Shown: positions 43,996 through 51,714 of the stretch, piece after piece
Layout: each line of letters starts with the position of its first letter
Numbering within the stretch: position 1 is the first letter of the stretch
Assembly: GCF_018687785.1 (NCBI RefSeq)
Contig: NZ_LTBL01000001.1
Location: 1,479,780 to 1,543,779, forward strand
Length of the DNA: 64,000 nucleotides
Reading direction: 5' to 3'
Source: Methanovulcanius yangii
GTDB taxonomy: Archaea; Halobacteriota; Methanomicrobia; Methanomicrobiales; Methanomicrobiaceae
Position numbers and translations under genes: made by a program
The notes under the pieces: model-generated
The model's database searches: none
What the model was told of the DNA's origin: nothing
What the model saw: only the letters and a program-made list of their open reading frames with translations

Positions 43996-44475
43996 TCAGT
44001 TCCCGGCGGATTTGACCGCTTCGATCAGTGCGTCGATCTTTTCCGCATCCTGCACATCCTCGGTGGTCAAAACGACCATCGCCGCGGTCGTCACACCCTT
44101 TGCCGCGAGAGCTTCTGCGAGGTGGGGGAGCGTGTCCTTCGCGGCCCCGCCGCAGGTCGCAAAGAGGACGGCGGTCTTTCCTTCGCAGCCGGCAAGGGCC
44201 TCCACGGCGCCGTTGATGGCTGGTGCCGCCCGCAGCATCCATACCGGCGTTCCGATGACGATCACATCCGACGCGGCGACATCGATCGTCGCGGGCTCGA
44301 TTTCGTCGGCCTCCCCCCTCGCCGCCCTGTAGCACCCCGTCGTGTACGCAGTCAGCTTCGAGTAGGGCTTTACCGACTTCACCTCAATGATCTCCCCGCC
44401 ACAGGCAGCCTGTACTTTCTGCGCTACGCCGCGGGTGACGCCGGTATAGGAATAGTAGATGGTGGTTATGGTCAT
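43996..44475 (-). CDS. Flavodoxin-family protein (copy 1)
   Basis: From ATG 44475 there are 159 residues: MTITTIYYSYTGVTRGVAQKV is the FMN phosphate-binding loop, IVIGTPVWMLRAAPAING the second flavin loop, and VLFATCGGAAKDTL the third. It should carry electrons as a flavodoxin. A paralogue lies at 46692-47180 with the same start MTITTIYYSY-GVTRGVA. GGGGATATGAG precedes the ATG. Confidence 0.88.
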   Translation of the reverse strand: MTITTIYYSYTGVTRGVAQKVQAACGGEIIEVKSVKPYSKLTAYTTGCYRAARGEADEIEPATIDVAASDVIVIGTPVWMLRAAPAINGAVEALAGCEGKTAVLFATCGGAAKDTLPHLAEALAAKGVTTAAMVVLTTEDVQDAEKIDALIEAVKSAGN

Positions 44476-44673
44476 GGTCTCATATCCCCTTTTTTGCGTT
44501 TCCTCCCACGTTCCCGGCAAAATGGCTCTCAGAAGCATATTTTTCTGCAGGATACCTGCCGCAGTGGAGCGGGGCCGCACCATTCGGTAACGGGAGTACT
44601 GTTTGACGGGATATAAATGCTCCGCGAAACCACGGGACCTGCACCTCCACCGGCGGCGCAGGGCCGGTCGGGG

Positions 44674-45372
44674 TTAGGGGGTGTCGCCCGGACGAAGCTT
44701 TCTCAGCGCAACTCCTTTGCTGAACCATGCACTGGCGTGTTCGGGATCGACTGAGAGCGCCTTGTTGTACGCCTCAAGCGCCTCCTTGAATCTCAGCATA
44801 CCCATCAGGGCGTCTCCTTTCATGTTCCAGGCGTGTGCATCCTCTGAATCCAGAGCGAGAGCGAGGTCGCCTGCGTCGAGTGCCTCCTCGAAGCGTCCCA
44901 GAATATTGAGCGAGGTGCCCAGATTGACCCATGCAGGGAGGGAGTCGGGGTCATATTCGAGCGACAGGCAGAAGGCCCGGACGGCCTCGTCGTGTTCCTG
45001 AATTCTCGCGAAGGCCCATCCTTTGTGATACCAGAGGGAGGCATTCTCCGCATCGATGGCGAGGGCCAGGTCAATGGCCTCGATTGCCTCTTCAAACTGG
45101 TTCAGATTGATGAGAGCGATGCCAAGGGAGTCCCATACGGGGATGTTGTCCGGGTCACATTCGAGTGAGAGGCCAAAGGCCAGGACGGCCTCCCCGTACT
45201 GGTGCAGTTCATACTGGGCACAGCCTTTCCCGTACCAGGCAGCGGCGCTCTGTTCGTCCGCCGCTATCGCCCGGTCATATGCCGCAATCGCCTCCTCGTA
45301 GTTCCCCTGTTCTGCAAGCGCCATTCCTTCGGCAATACAATCGTCTGCGCTGGTTATCTCTGATGTTTCCAT
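44674..45372 (-). CDS. TPR-repeat protein, 232 residues
   Basis: The product has six TPR units from about residue 10 to 225 (for example CIAEGMALAEQGNYEEAIAAYDRAIAAD, ASLWYHKGWAFARIQEHDEAVRAFC, AHAWNMKGDALMGMLRFKEALEAY). It is acidic, soluble and likely a scaffold. It lies between the two flavodoxin copies with a nucleotidyltransferase-HTH gene upstream on the same strand. No partner is obvious. Confidence 0.85.
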   Translation of the reverse strand: METSEITSADDCIAEGMALAEQGNYEEAIAAYDRAIAADEQSAAAWYGKGCAQYELHQYGEAVLAFGLSLECDPDNIPVWDSLGIALINLNQFEEAIEAIDLALAIDAENASLWYHKGWAFARIQEHDEAVRAFCLSLEYDPDSLPAWVNLGTSLNILGRFEEALDAGDLALALDSEDAHAWNMKGDALMGMLRFKEALEAYNKALSVDPEHASAWFSKGVALRKLRPGDTP

Positions 45373-45562
45373 GGTGCACCCACACGTATCCGTTCTATGT
45401 ACTTCACGTCCCGCAGTTCATACACTTTCCTTTTTGGAGCCTGATAAAAATACAAGAAGAGTGAAGGTGATACAGGGCAGGTCGGGCTCGATATTTTATG
45501 ATATCGGGATCATTGTGCCCGGAGCAGATTCTGAGATCTTTCCACCCCACCATTCCATTTCA

Positions 45563-46210
45563 TCAGAGGCTCACACCCGCAAGCAGGATATGATCCCGCA
45601 TGACACTTCGTGCAAAGGCGTCCCCCGATTCCTTCATCGGTTCCCAGCGATAGTAGGGGATGGCGGTCACCTGCAGTTCAAAACCGAGTTCCTCTTCAAT
45701 GGCCTGCACTGCATCGTAGCGCACGCACGATTCCTCGCCGATCACCAGAAGATCAATGTCGCTCTGTTCATCATACGTCCCACGGGCTCCGCTCCCATAG
45801 AGAGCCAATGAGGTGCACCCCGGCGCAATGCCGCGTGAGGACGGATACTGATGCGGGCATTCTGATACACCGGACACGTCGATCATGCCGGTCTCGGTCA
45901 TTGTATCGGTTTCATCATGCTCACCAATGCCCTCTGCCACTCCGGCCTCCAGCAGGCGGGCAACGAGGAGGGTCCGTTTCATCTCCCTGACGAGCACATA
46001 TTCGTTATTGAGGGAGATGAGGTGGGCGGTGCCGGCCTTTTGTTTCCGGACAATGCCGTCCCGCAGGAGAATATCCACATACTGCTTCGCACTGGCAGGT
46101 GAGACGCCGACCTCCCGGCCCAGTTCATTGATCCCCGGTGCAGACGAGGGATGCGACAGCAGCCAGGCAAGTACCCGGTTGCCGACAAAGATGCTGAATT
46201 CAGATATCAT
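45563..46210 (-). CDS. Nucleotidyltransferase-fold protein with N-terminal winged helix
   Basis: The 215 residues contain a winged helix (about 1-75: VLAWLLSHPSSAPGINELGREVGVSPASAKQYVDILLRDGIV) and a minimal nucleotidyltransferase core LYGSGARGTYDEQSDIDLLVIG (about 135-157) with the G-S-x10-D-x-D catalytic pattern. This HTH-MNT layout occurs as a regulator or antitoxin-like protein. No HEPN partner is adjacent. Four 20-bp tandem repeats overlap and precede its start, which suggests self-binding. Confidence 0.84.
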   Translation of the reverse strand: MISEFSIFVGNRVLAWLLSHPSSAPGINELGREVGVSPASAKQYVDILLRDGIVRKQKAGTAHLISLNNEYVLVREMKRTLLVARLLEAGVAEGIGEHDETDTMTETGMIDVSGVSECPHQYPSSRGIAPGCTSLALYGSGARGTYDEQSDIDLLVIGEESCVRYDAVQAIEEELGFELQVTAIPYYRWEPMKESGDAFARSVMRDHILLAGVSL

Positions 46211-46287
46211 TCGATGTAGTGAACTATCGTTTGATAAGATAAATAGTTATTCGATAGAATAAATGATTGTTTGGTGAGACGAATGAT
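46208..46287. repeat. Four tandem 20-bp repeats over the nucleotidyltransferase start
   Basis: Units at 46208-46227, 46228-46247, 46248-46267 and 46268-46287 share a pattern (Y)(R)TT(Y)G(R)T with a second conserved A-A-T half. Examples are TATTCGATAGAATAAATGAT and TGTTTGGTGAGACGAATGAT. The first unit includes the start codon. Helical phasing (20 bp, about two turns) puts the sites on one face, as expected for a cooperative operator. Confidence 0.8.
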
Positions 46288-46691
46288 TCCAGCGTCCACT
46301 ACTGGGGGCTCGAAACGGGCGGGCCGCATAAGAAACGCTTAAATATGCCAATTTTTGCTGAAAAAACGCCATATATCCGATCGACACAGACGCGAAATGC
46401 GGGCGGATCACACCCGCCCCCGACCACTGGCACCTCGGGAAATCACCCGCCTGTACCGGGCAGGTATACCCCTTGGAAAACCGCCCGTTTCCCATGAGAT
46501 GGGATAAGAATGGTTCTTTTTTGAGCGCCGGAAATACACCCGAAAATCGGCCAAAATACGCCCAAATCGGCCCTATTTCGACAACGAACAGGGGCCGTCA
46601 CCACCATACAATGGCTGACCTTCCCGGCAATATGCCCCTGCAGAGGTCACCCTCCTCCGCAGGGCATCTCCCGGCCGGGGACGGCGGGGAT
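46288..46691. other. Intergenic region with candidate structured RNA
   Basis: The gap of about 400 bp has no gene. On the plus strand CTTAAATATGCC (about 46338-46349) is TATA-like. From about 46370 follows a G/C-rich stretch with stems such as GGGCGG/CCGCCC (about 46400-46417) and CCCAT-gag-ATGGG (about 46489-46502), ending at TTTTTT (46516-46522). A transcript of about 150 nt could be made. No known RNA family was recognised. Confidence 0.4.
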
Positions 46692-47180
46692 TTAGCAGGT
46701 GCTCCCGTCGGCGGCCCTGACCGCCGCAACGAGGGCATCGATCCACGCCGGGTCGGAGACATTACTCTTGGTGAAGACGAATTCGCCTGCGACCCGCACC
46801 TGCTTTGCCGAAAGCGCCCGAGCAAGAATCGGGAGCGTATCCCTCGCCTGCCCGACGCAGGTCGCAAAGAGAATCGCGGTCTTCCCGCTGCACCCGGCAA
46901 GCGCCTGCACGGCGGCGTTCACGGGCGGCGCCGGGTGCGAGGCCCAGACCGGCGTCCCCAGCACGATCACGTCCGACCCCGCGACATCAATAGTTGCAGG
47001 CTCGATCACGTCAGCCCTCCCCTTCCGGGCCCGCCTGGCCCCCGACAGGAACACGGACAGCTGCGAATACGGCGCAACGGGCCGGACCTCGACGAGCTCG
47101 CCGCCGCAGGCGGCATGGACCTTCTCCGCCACCCCGCGGGTGACGCCGGAGTAGGAATAGTAGATGGTGGTTATGGTCAT
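46692..47180 (-). CDS. Flavodoxin-family protein (copy 2)
   Basis: From ATG 47180 there are 162 residues. MTITTIYYSYSGVTRGVAEKVHAACGGELVEVR, IVLGTPVWASHPAPPVNAAVQALAG and ILFATCVGQARDTL follow copy 1 closely, so the two are paralogues. The C-terminus differs (FVFTKSNVSDPAWIDALVAAVR). It should bind FMN. It lies at the edge of the AT-rich patch. Confidence 0.88.
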   Translation of the reverse strand: MTITTIYYSYSGVTRGVAEKVHAACGGELVEVRPVAPYSQLSVFLSGARRARKGRADVIEPATIDVAGSDVIVLGTPVWASHPAPPVNAAVQALAGCSGKTAILFATCVGQARDTLPILARALSAKQVRVAGEFVFTKSNVSDPAWIDALVAAVRAADGSTC

Positions 47181-47539
47181 TTTTTCTCTCCTCTCTGTGG
47201 GACGCACCGCATATAGGATCTTCTTGGTGGGACTTATCCAACTGATAGGGTTAGAGGTCAGTACGATGAAGATACTGATCGGGTATCGGTTTGGTGGGAA
47301 ATAATGCTTCCTCAGGACAATTTCGAGATGAGGTTTAATTAATCTCGAGAATTATACGGGATTACCACGAGAGAGTACGAAACCCTATGAAAAAGGCATG
47401 GCACTGATAAAGTTGCATAGAGATCGATCAGATTTAAATACAAAATCCAATATTTAATTAACCGCATTTAGTATTTGGGCCAAGATGATTCTATAATTTT
47501 CGAGCATTATTCTAAAAATGTATATATTATATCAACAAC
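47181..47539. other. AT-rich intergenic region, left edge of accessory patch
   Basis: The 359 bp have a sharp drop in G+C compared with the flavodoxin gene. They contain only A/T runs, TATA-like sequences (TTTAATTAA, ATATATTATATC) and a short TCGAGAT/ATCTCGA inverted repeat near 47325-47353. No gene or element end was found. Confidence 0.5.
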
Positions 47540-48517
47540 TCATTCAGCAGGATTCGGAGCAATTTTGATGGGTTTAATCCCTACTTGCTTAACAAATGAC
47601 CGTCCATTTTGATTTTCAATAATTTTTACTGCTGTCGTTCCAGAGAACGTATGTGTTGTCGAGTGATATATGGATAAAACCAAATCCTGTAATCTCTGAT
47701 CTGATTCCAAATATTCAATAATTAAACCAATTTCTTCTGCTTCATTCCTGTCTATGTGATAAGAATGACTTTTAAATTTGGTATGATCAGATAAATTATT
47801 GGCCACATTCTGAGCCTTTTGTATTGCCTCGGGCCTATCGGGGATTTCAGAAAACATATATTCTGAGAGCCAGCTGCAAACAAGCTTTTTTGATAAATCT
47901 AAGTGTTCCTCGCATTGAATAAGGATACCCGGTGCATACTGCTGGAGAATTGGTAACCAAGCGGATAATTTGGAGGGATCAGCACATTCTGTTTTTGCTT
48001 TTTCAAACTCGTCCATTAGGGCTTGAGCAGGTACTGCTCTAGAATTCCCATTTGAAAACAATATCATTTGGGGATCGGTTGGACCTAGAAATGAATGCTT
48101 TCCCATCATGATTTTATTTGAAGCACAAGCTAGCATAGTAGCAGCAGACATAGCAGCATGAGGAATGATAACTCTAATGTCATTGAATTTGGACCGTAAA
48201 TATGAAACCATTGCAGCTGTAGCCTCAGCAGAACCACCTGGGCTGTGTAGAATTATATCCAAACCTCTGCTTTCAAGGCCATGAATAACTGCCATTAACC
48301 CCTGAATATCTTCTTCATTTATGCTAATATTTGCAGGGTCAGCATTTGGAGATGGTTGAGTCCATTTTGTTGCGTATAAAATTGTGTTTCTACCGGTATA
48401 ATCAGATAATTCCTTTAAATATGATCTTCTTACGCCATCATAAGGAATGATTACTTTTCCATCTTGTTCTTCCTTCTGACTGTTTAATTGACCCAGTATT
48501 TCGCTCCAAGAAGGCAT
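47540..48517 (-). CDS. SDH-family Clp-fold serine protease
   Basis: From ATG 48517 there are 325 residues. The pattern HSPGGSAEATAAM (about 91-103) and PHAAMSAATMLACASNKIMMG (about 119-139), with S124 as the likely nucleophile, then FLGPTDPQ, is that of the serine-proteinase (SDH/SppA-like) Clp fold. It lacks a signal peptide and is probably cytoplasmic. Its codons and base composition are much more AT-rich than its surroundings, suggesting horizontal gain. The in-frame GTG at 48526 overlaps the previous stop. A 55-residue gene lies directly upstream, 9 bp away. Confidence 0.85.
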   Translation of the reverse strand: MPSWSEILGQLNSQKEEQDGKVIIPYDGVRRSYLKELSDYTGRNTILYATKWTQPSPNADPANISINEEDIQGLMAVIHGLESRGLDIILHSPGGSAEATAAMVSYLRSKFNDIRVIIPHAAMSAATMLACASNKIMMGKHSFLGPTDPQMILFSNGNSRAVPAQALMDEFEKAKTECADPSKLSAWLPILQQYAPGILIQCEEHLDLSKKLVCSWLSEYMFSEIPDRPEAIQKAQNVANNLSDHTKFKSHSYHIDRNEAEEIGLIIEYLESDQRLQDLVLSIYHSTTHTFSGTTAVKIIENQNGRSFVKQVGIKPIKIAPNPAE

Positions 48518-48526
48518 CGCTACCAC

Positions 48527-48694
48527 TCACGAAGAATTATTGCTTGAAATAATCACCAATGAGGAATATACATGATCCAAATCCGTCTGACCTGATTCAA
48601 TAATATCACTCGATTCTTTAAAAATGTCCATGATTTCTTTAATTCCAGGTTGCGCTAAGCCTTTTTGTATTAATTCTTCATGATTGAGCGACAT
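48527..48694 (-). CDS. Small protein upstream of the Clp-fold protease
   Basis: From ATG 48694 there are 55 residues: MSLNHEELIQKGLAQPGIKEIMDIFKESSDIIESG, then TDLDHVYSSLVIISSNNSS. It is helical, acidic and AT-rich. GGGG lies near the ATG. A longer frame from 48799 begins in promoter-like DNA. Tight spacing (9 bp) with the protease suggests a partner, adaptor or inhibitor; there is no recognised homology. Confidence 0.6.
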   Translation of the reverse strand: MSLNHEELIQKGLAQPGIKEIMDIFKESSDIIESGQTDLDHVYSSLVIISSNNSS

Positions 48695-48821
48695 GTCTAA
48701 ACCCCTAACATCGATAAGGTTATACATAATCTGATATAAATCCTTTGACAAAAATACAATTAAATATAATTGTGCGATGATATTAATTACCCGTACCATC
48801 AGTCAAAGGAAATCTCTGAAA

Positions 48822-48836
48822 TTCTAAAAAAAGAAT
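48822..48836 (-). terminator. T-run after the atpD fragment
   Basis: On the minus strand AATTCTTTTTTTAG follows the fragment's stop codon and resembles the T-run after the real atpD (49681-49695), so it was probably part of the duplication. Confidence 0.5.
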
Positions 48837-49072
48837 TCAGGAAGAAATCTTCGCCTTAATTTCCTTAAGGCGGACAAGTTCACCCCCCCATTTTGAGTGA
48901 TCGCATTTTGATGAAAGCAAAGGCCTCCCCCGCGTTCGGGGATGACCTTGAACTCCAGGGCATTGACACGGCGCTTCGTGCTCTCGATCTCGTCGAGGAG
49001 CCGCTTCATCGTCGTCTCAATCTCGGCGGCCCGGATGATCTCGTCGACCAGTTCCCCGAAGGCGGCCGCGGT
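48837..49072 (-). pseudogene. Duplicated 3' fragment of atpD, decayed
   Basis: This 236-bp segment is about 85% identical to 49696-49932, the last third of atpD, in the same orientation. It keeps RLLDEIESTKRRVNALEFKVIP exactly, then has a one-base insertion and a compensating one-base deletion around 48891-48935 before the ending LVRLKEIKAKISS and stop. Homology starts abruptly at 49072. It lacks a start and most of the gene, so it is a remnant. Confidence 0.9.
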
Positions 49073-49098
49073 TGAACAACAAAAAATTGTAGTTAGAA

Positions 49099-49641
49099 TT
49101 AACTGAGAAGATTCACACTGTCAATTGTTGGAGGAGTTGTTCGTATGAGTGCCACCCGATAGTCTTCCGATGGCTCCAGAAAAAGATTGAACTGCGTATT
49201 TGCATCGAGGGGACTGGACGGTTTTGCAAATATGGTAAATACCTCCCCCGACGTGAGAGAATAATCCGCAGACGAGGTCGAATTGAGTATTGCCCATTCT
49301 CCTGAAGATATCATTGAGTCTGATGAGACCAGCAGCGGCGATGATTTGCTGAGAGTCCCATACGAATGTACGGTAGCAAATTCGACATCCACAGTACGGA
49401 AATCAATCGACTGTCCTTCCGAATTCATCAACACATTGAAGCGAATTGTCGATATCGTGCCGTCATTGTTGCCATCCAGTCCATACACATCCCCTGCTAT
49501 TTCCATACCTGGAGGGCCAAATTCTAAATTTTCATTCTGAATTGGCGTCGAACTCGTTTCACTACACCCACAACTCGTTGAAACGACAATTCCAAGAACA
49601 AAAAACGACAGAACGAGAAGCAATAATTTTCTGTGAGTCAT
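49099..49641 (-). CDS. Secreted lipoprotein with an archaellin-like domain
   Basis: The 180 residues have a signal peptide LVLSFFVLGIVVSTSCGC with a lipobox-like cysteine near residue 24 and a Ser/Thr linker. The rest resembles the archaellin outer domain: MEIAGDVYGLDGNNDGTISTIRFNVLMNSEGQSIDFRTVDVEF, then LTSGEVFTIFAKPSSPLDANTQFNLFLEPSEDYRVALIRTTPPTIDSVNLLS, like archaellin C-termini (NTxFTLEI, RT-P-x-I/S-D-x-V). It lacks the class III pre-archaellin N-terminus. It is AT-richer than its neighbours and lies between atpD and its fragment. The archaellin link rests on motif recall only. Confidence 0.68.
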   Translation of the reverse strand: MTHRKLLLLVLSFFVLGIVVSTSCGCSETSSTPIQNENLEFGPPGMEIAGDVYGLDGNNDGTISTIRFNVLMNSEGQSIDFRTVDVEFATVHSYGTLSKSSPLLVSSDSMISSGEWAILNSTSSADYSLTSGEVFTIFAKPSSPLDANTQFNLFLEPSEDYRVALIRTTPPTIDSVNLLS

Positions 49642-49680
49642 TGAAGAATGAAATACCCACCCTTCGATAAACCTTGCTAA

Positions 49681-49695
49681 ATAAAAAAAAAGGAA
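49681..49695 (-). terminator. T-run ending the ATP synthase operon
   Basis: On the minus strand TTCCTTTTTTTTTATT follows the atpD stop codon directly, suggesting operon termination before the archaellin-like gene. Confidence 0.6.
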
Positions 49696-50325
49696 TCAGG
49701 CGTTACTCTTCGCCTTAATCTTCTTAAGGCGGACGAGTTCGTCCCGTTCCATTTCGTCAAGCCGCATTTTGATGAAGGCGGAGGCCTCCTTGAGTTCGGG
49801 GATGACCTTGAACTCCAGGGCGTTGACACGGCGCTTCGTGCTCTCGATCTCGTCGAGGAGCCTCTTCATCGTCGTCTCAATTTCTGCTGCCCGGATGATC
49901 TCGTCGACCAGTTCCTCGAAGGCAGCCGCGGTCTCATCAATGACCGCGGTGGTGCCGAGCACGCCATAGCCACGCTCGGCAAGGTCCTTCTTCACTTTCG
50001 TCGCCTCGATCTCGGGGACCACGACGCCCATGATGTTCTTCTGCTTCAGGGTGAGCTCGGGCTTCTCGCGGACCGACATTGCGGCCGCCTTCACGCCGAT
50101 GGCACCCTCCACCGTGTTGGCAAGGGCGATCATCGCCTGGGCGCGGGCGTACTTGTCGCCAATCGCGTCCCGGCTGCCCTTTGCCTCCTCGAGCACCTTG
50201 AAGAACTCAAGGATCAGCCCGTCGCGCTTCATTTTCAGAATGTTGTAGCCGCGTTCGGAGAGCTTGATCCTCTTTTTCAGGTTGATCAGCTCCGAGCGGG
50301 TCGGCTTCACATCTTTCAGCGCCAT
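49696..50325 (-). CDS. atpD: A1A0 ATP synthase subunit D
   Basis: The 209 residues form a long coiled coil: MALKDVKPTRSELINLKKRIKLSERGYNILKMKRDGLILEFF at the N-terminus and IETTMKRLLDEIESTKRRVNALEFKVIPEL in the C-terminal half. It is the central stalk shaft that turns inside the A3B3 head. It is the last gene of the operon, 6 bp after subunit B. Its final third was copied at 48837-49072. Confidence 0.97.
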   Translation of the reverse strand: MALKDVKPTRSELINLKKRIKLSERGYNILKMKRDGLILEFFKVLEEAKGSRDAIGDKYARAQAMIALANTVEGAIGVKAAAMSVREKPELTLKQKNIMGVVVPEIEATKVKKDLAERGYGVLGTTAVIDETAAAFEELVDEIIRAAEIETTMKRLLDEIESTKRRVNALEFKVIPELKEASAFIKMRLDEMERDELVRLKKIKAKSNA

Positions 50326-50331
50326 GGGCGT

Positions 50332-51714
50332 CTATGCCTCCTTCGAGCGGTACTTCGGGTGGTACTTGCGGATGAGGTCACGGTCGATACGCACGAGGAG
50401 CTCCTCGGGCAGCGTCGACAGCAGTTCCCAACCGAGATCGAGCGAGTCCTCGATGGACCGGTCCTCGTCGTGGCCCTGCCTGACGAAGCGGTTCTCGAAG
50501 TGGTCGGCGAACTCGAGCAGGAGCTGATCACGCTCGGAGAGTGCGTCTTTTCCGACGATGGCCACGAGACCGCGGAGATCGTTTCCTTCCGCATAGCCTG
50601 CGTACATCTGGTCGGAGACCTTCTTGTGGTCCTCACGGGTCTTGCCTTCACCGATACCCGCGTTCATCAGCCGTGAGAGGGACGGAAGAACGTTGATCGG
50701 CGGGTAGATACCCTTGCGGTGCAGTTCACGGTTGACCACGATCTGGCCTTCCGTAATGTATCCGGACAGGTCGGGGATCGGGTGAGTGATATCGTCACCG
50801 GGCATCGTCAGGATGGAGAGCTGGGTCACGGACCCCTTCTCGCCCTTGATGAGGCCTGCACGCTCGTAGAGCGATGCAAGATCGGTGTACATGTATCCCG
50901 GATATCCACGACGTCCGGGCACTTCCTCACGGGCCGCACCGATCTGGCGAAGCGCCTCACAGTAGTTGGTCATATCGGTGAGGATAACGAGCACGTGGTA
51001 CCCGAGCTCGAATGCCAGGTACTCCGCGGTCGTAAGTGCAAGACGCGGGGTGATGATACGCTCGACGGCCGGGTCGTCTGCCAGGTTCAGGAACACCACG
51101 GCGTGTTCGAGAGCACCCGTGCGCTCGAAGTCGGCCATGAACTGGTTCTCTTCTTCCTTGGTGATACCCATTGCCGCGAACACCACCGCAAACTCCTCGG
51201 TCGAGCCGGGCACCTTGGCCTGGCGGGCGATCTGGAGTGCGATCTCGTTGTGGGGCAGACCGGACCCCGAGAAGATCGGGAGCTTCTGTCCACGGACGAG
51301 GGTGTTCGTTGCGTCGATCGTCGAGATACCGGTCTGGATGAAGTCCGCAGGGGACTGGCGTGCGTACGGGTTGATAGCCGCACCGCCGATGTCCAGGCGC
51401 TTCTCGGCGACGATCTCGGGACCGCCGTCCTTGGGCTTACCGCCGCCGGAGAGGATACGGCCGAGCATGTCCTTGGACACCGGCATCTTGATCGTCTCGC
51501 CGGTGAAGCGGACACCCGAGTCACGGCCGATACCGGCGGTGGACTCGAAGACCTGAACGACCACGATCTCATCGGAGGTGTCGAGCACCTGACCGCGCTT
51601 GACGGTGCCGTCTGCCTGGACAATGTTCACCAGTTCCTCGTATCCGACGGGCTCGGTCTTCTCGACGAAGACGAGCGGACCTGCGATCTGGTTGATTGTT
51701 CGGTATTCTTTCAT
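50332..51714 (-). CDS. atpB: A1A0 ATP synthase subunit B
   Basis: The 460 residues start [29 protein letters not shown] and lack a canonical P-loop, as expected for the non-catalytic B subunit. [19 protein letters not shown] and [47 protein letters not shown] are typical. It alternates with A in the hexameric head. Its start codon overlaps the A stop by one base (51714). Confidence 0.98.
   Translation of the reverse strand: MKEYRTINQIAGPLVFVEKTEPVGYEELVNIVQADGTVKRGQVLDTSDEIVVVQVFESTAGIGRDSGVRFTGETIKMPVSKDMLGRILSGGGKPKDGGPEIVAEKRLDIGGAAINPYARQSPADFIQTGISTIDATNTLVRGQKLPIFSGSGLPHNEIALQIARQAKVPGSTEEFAVVFAAMGITKEEENQFMADFERTGALEHAVVFLNLADDPAVERIITPRLALTTAEYLAFELGYHVLVILTDMTNYCEALRQIGAAREEVPGRRGYPGYMYTDLASLYERAGLIKGEKGSVTQLSILTMPGDDITHPIPDLSGYITEGQIVVNRELHRKGIYPPINVLPSLSRLMNAGIGEGKTREDHKKVSDQMYAGYAEGNDLRGLVAIVGKDALSERDQLLLEFADHFENRFVRQGHDEDRSIEDSLDLGWELLSTLPEELLVRIDRDLIRKYHPKYRSKEA

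Noticed and set aside
46247-46495. An 82-residue minus-strand frame in the gap after the four repeats
   Set aside because: There is no ribosome site and no family pattern, and it overlaps the operator repeats and the candidate RNA.
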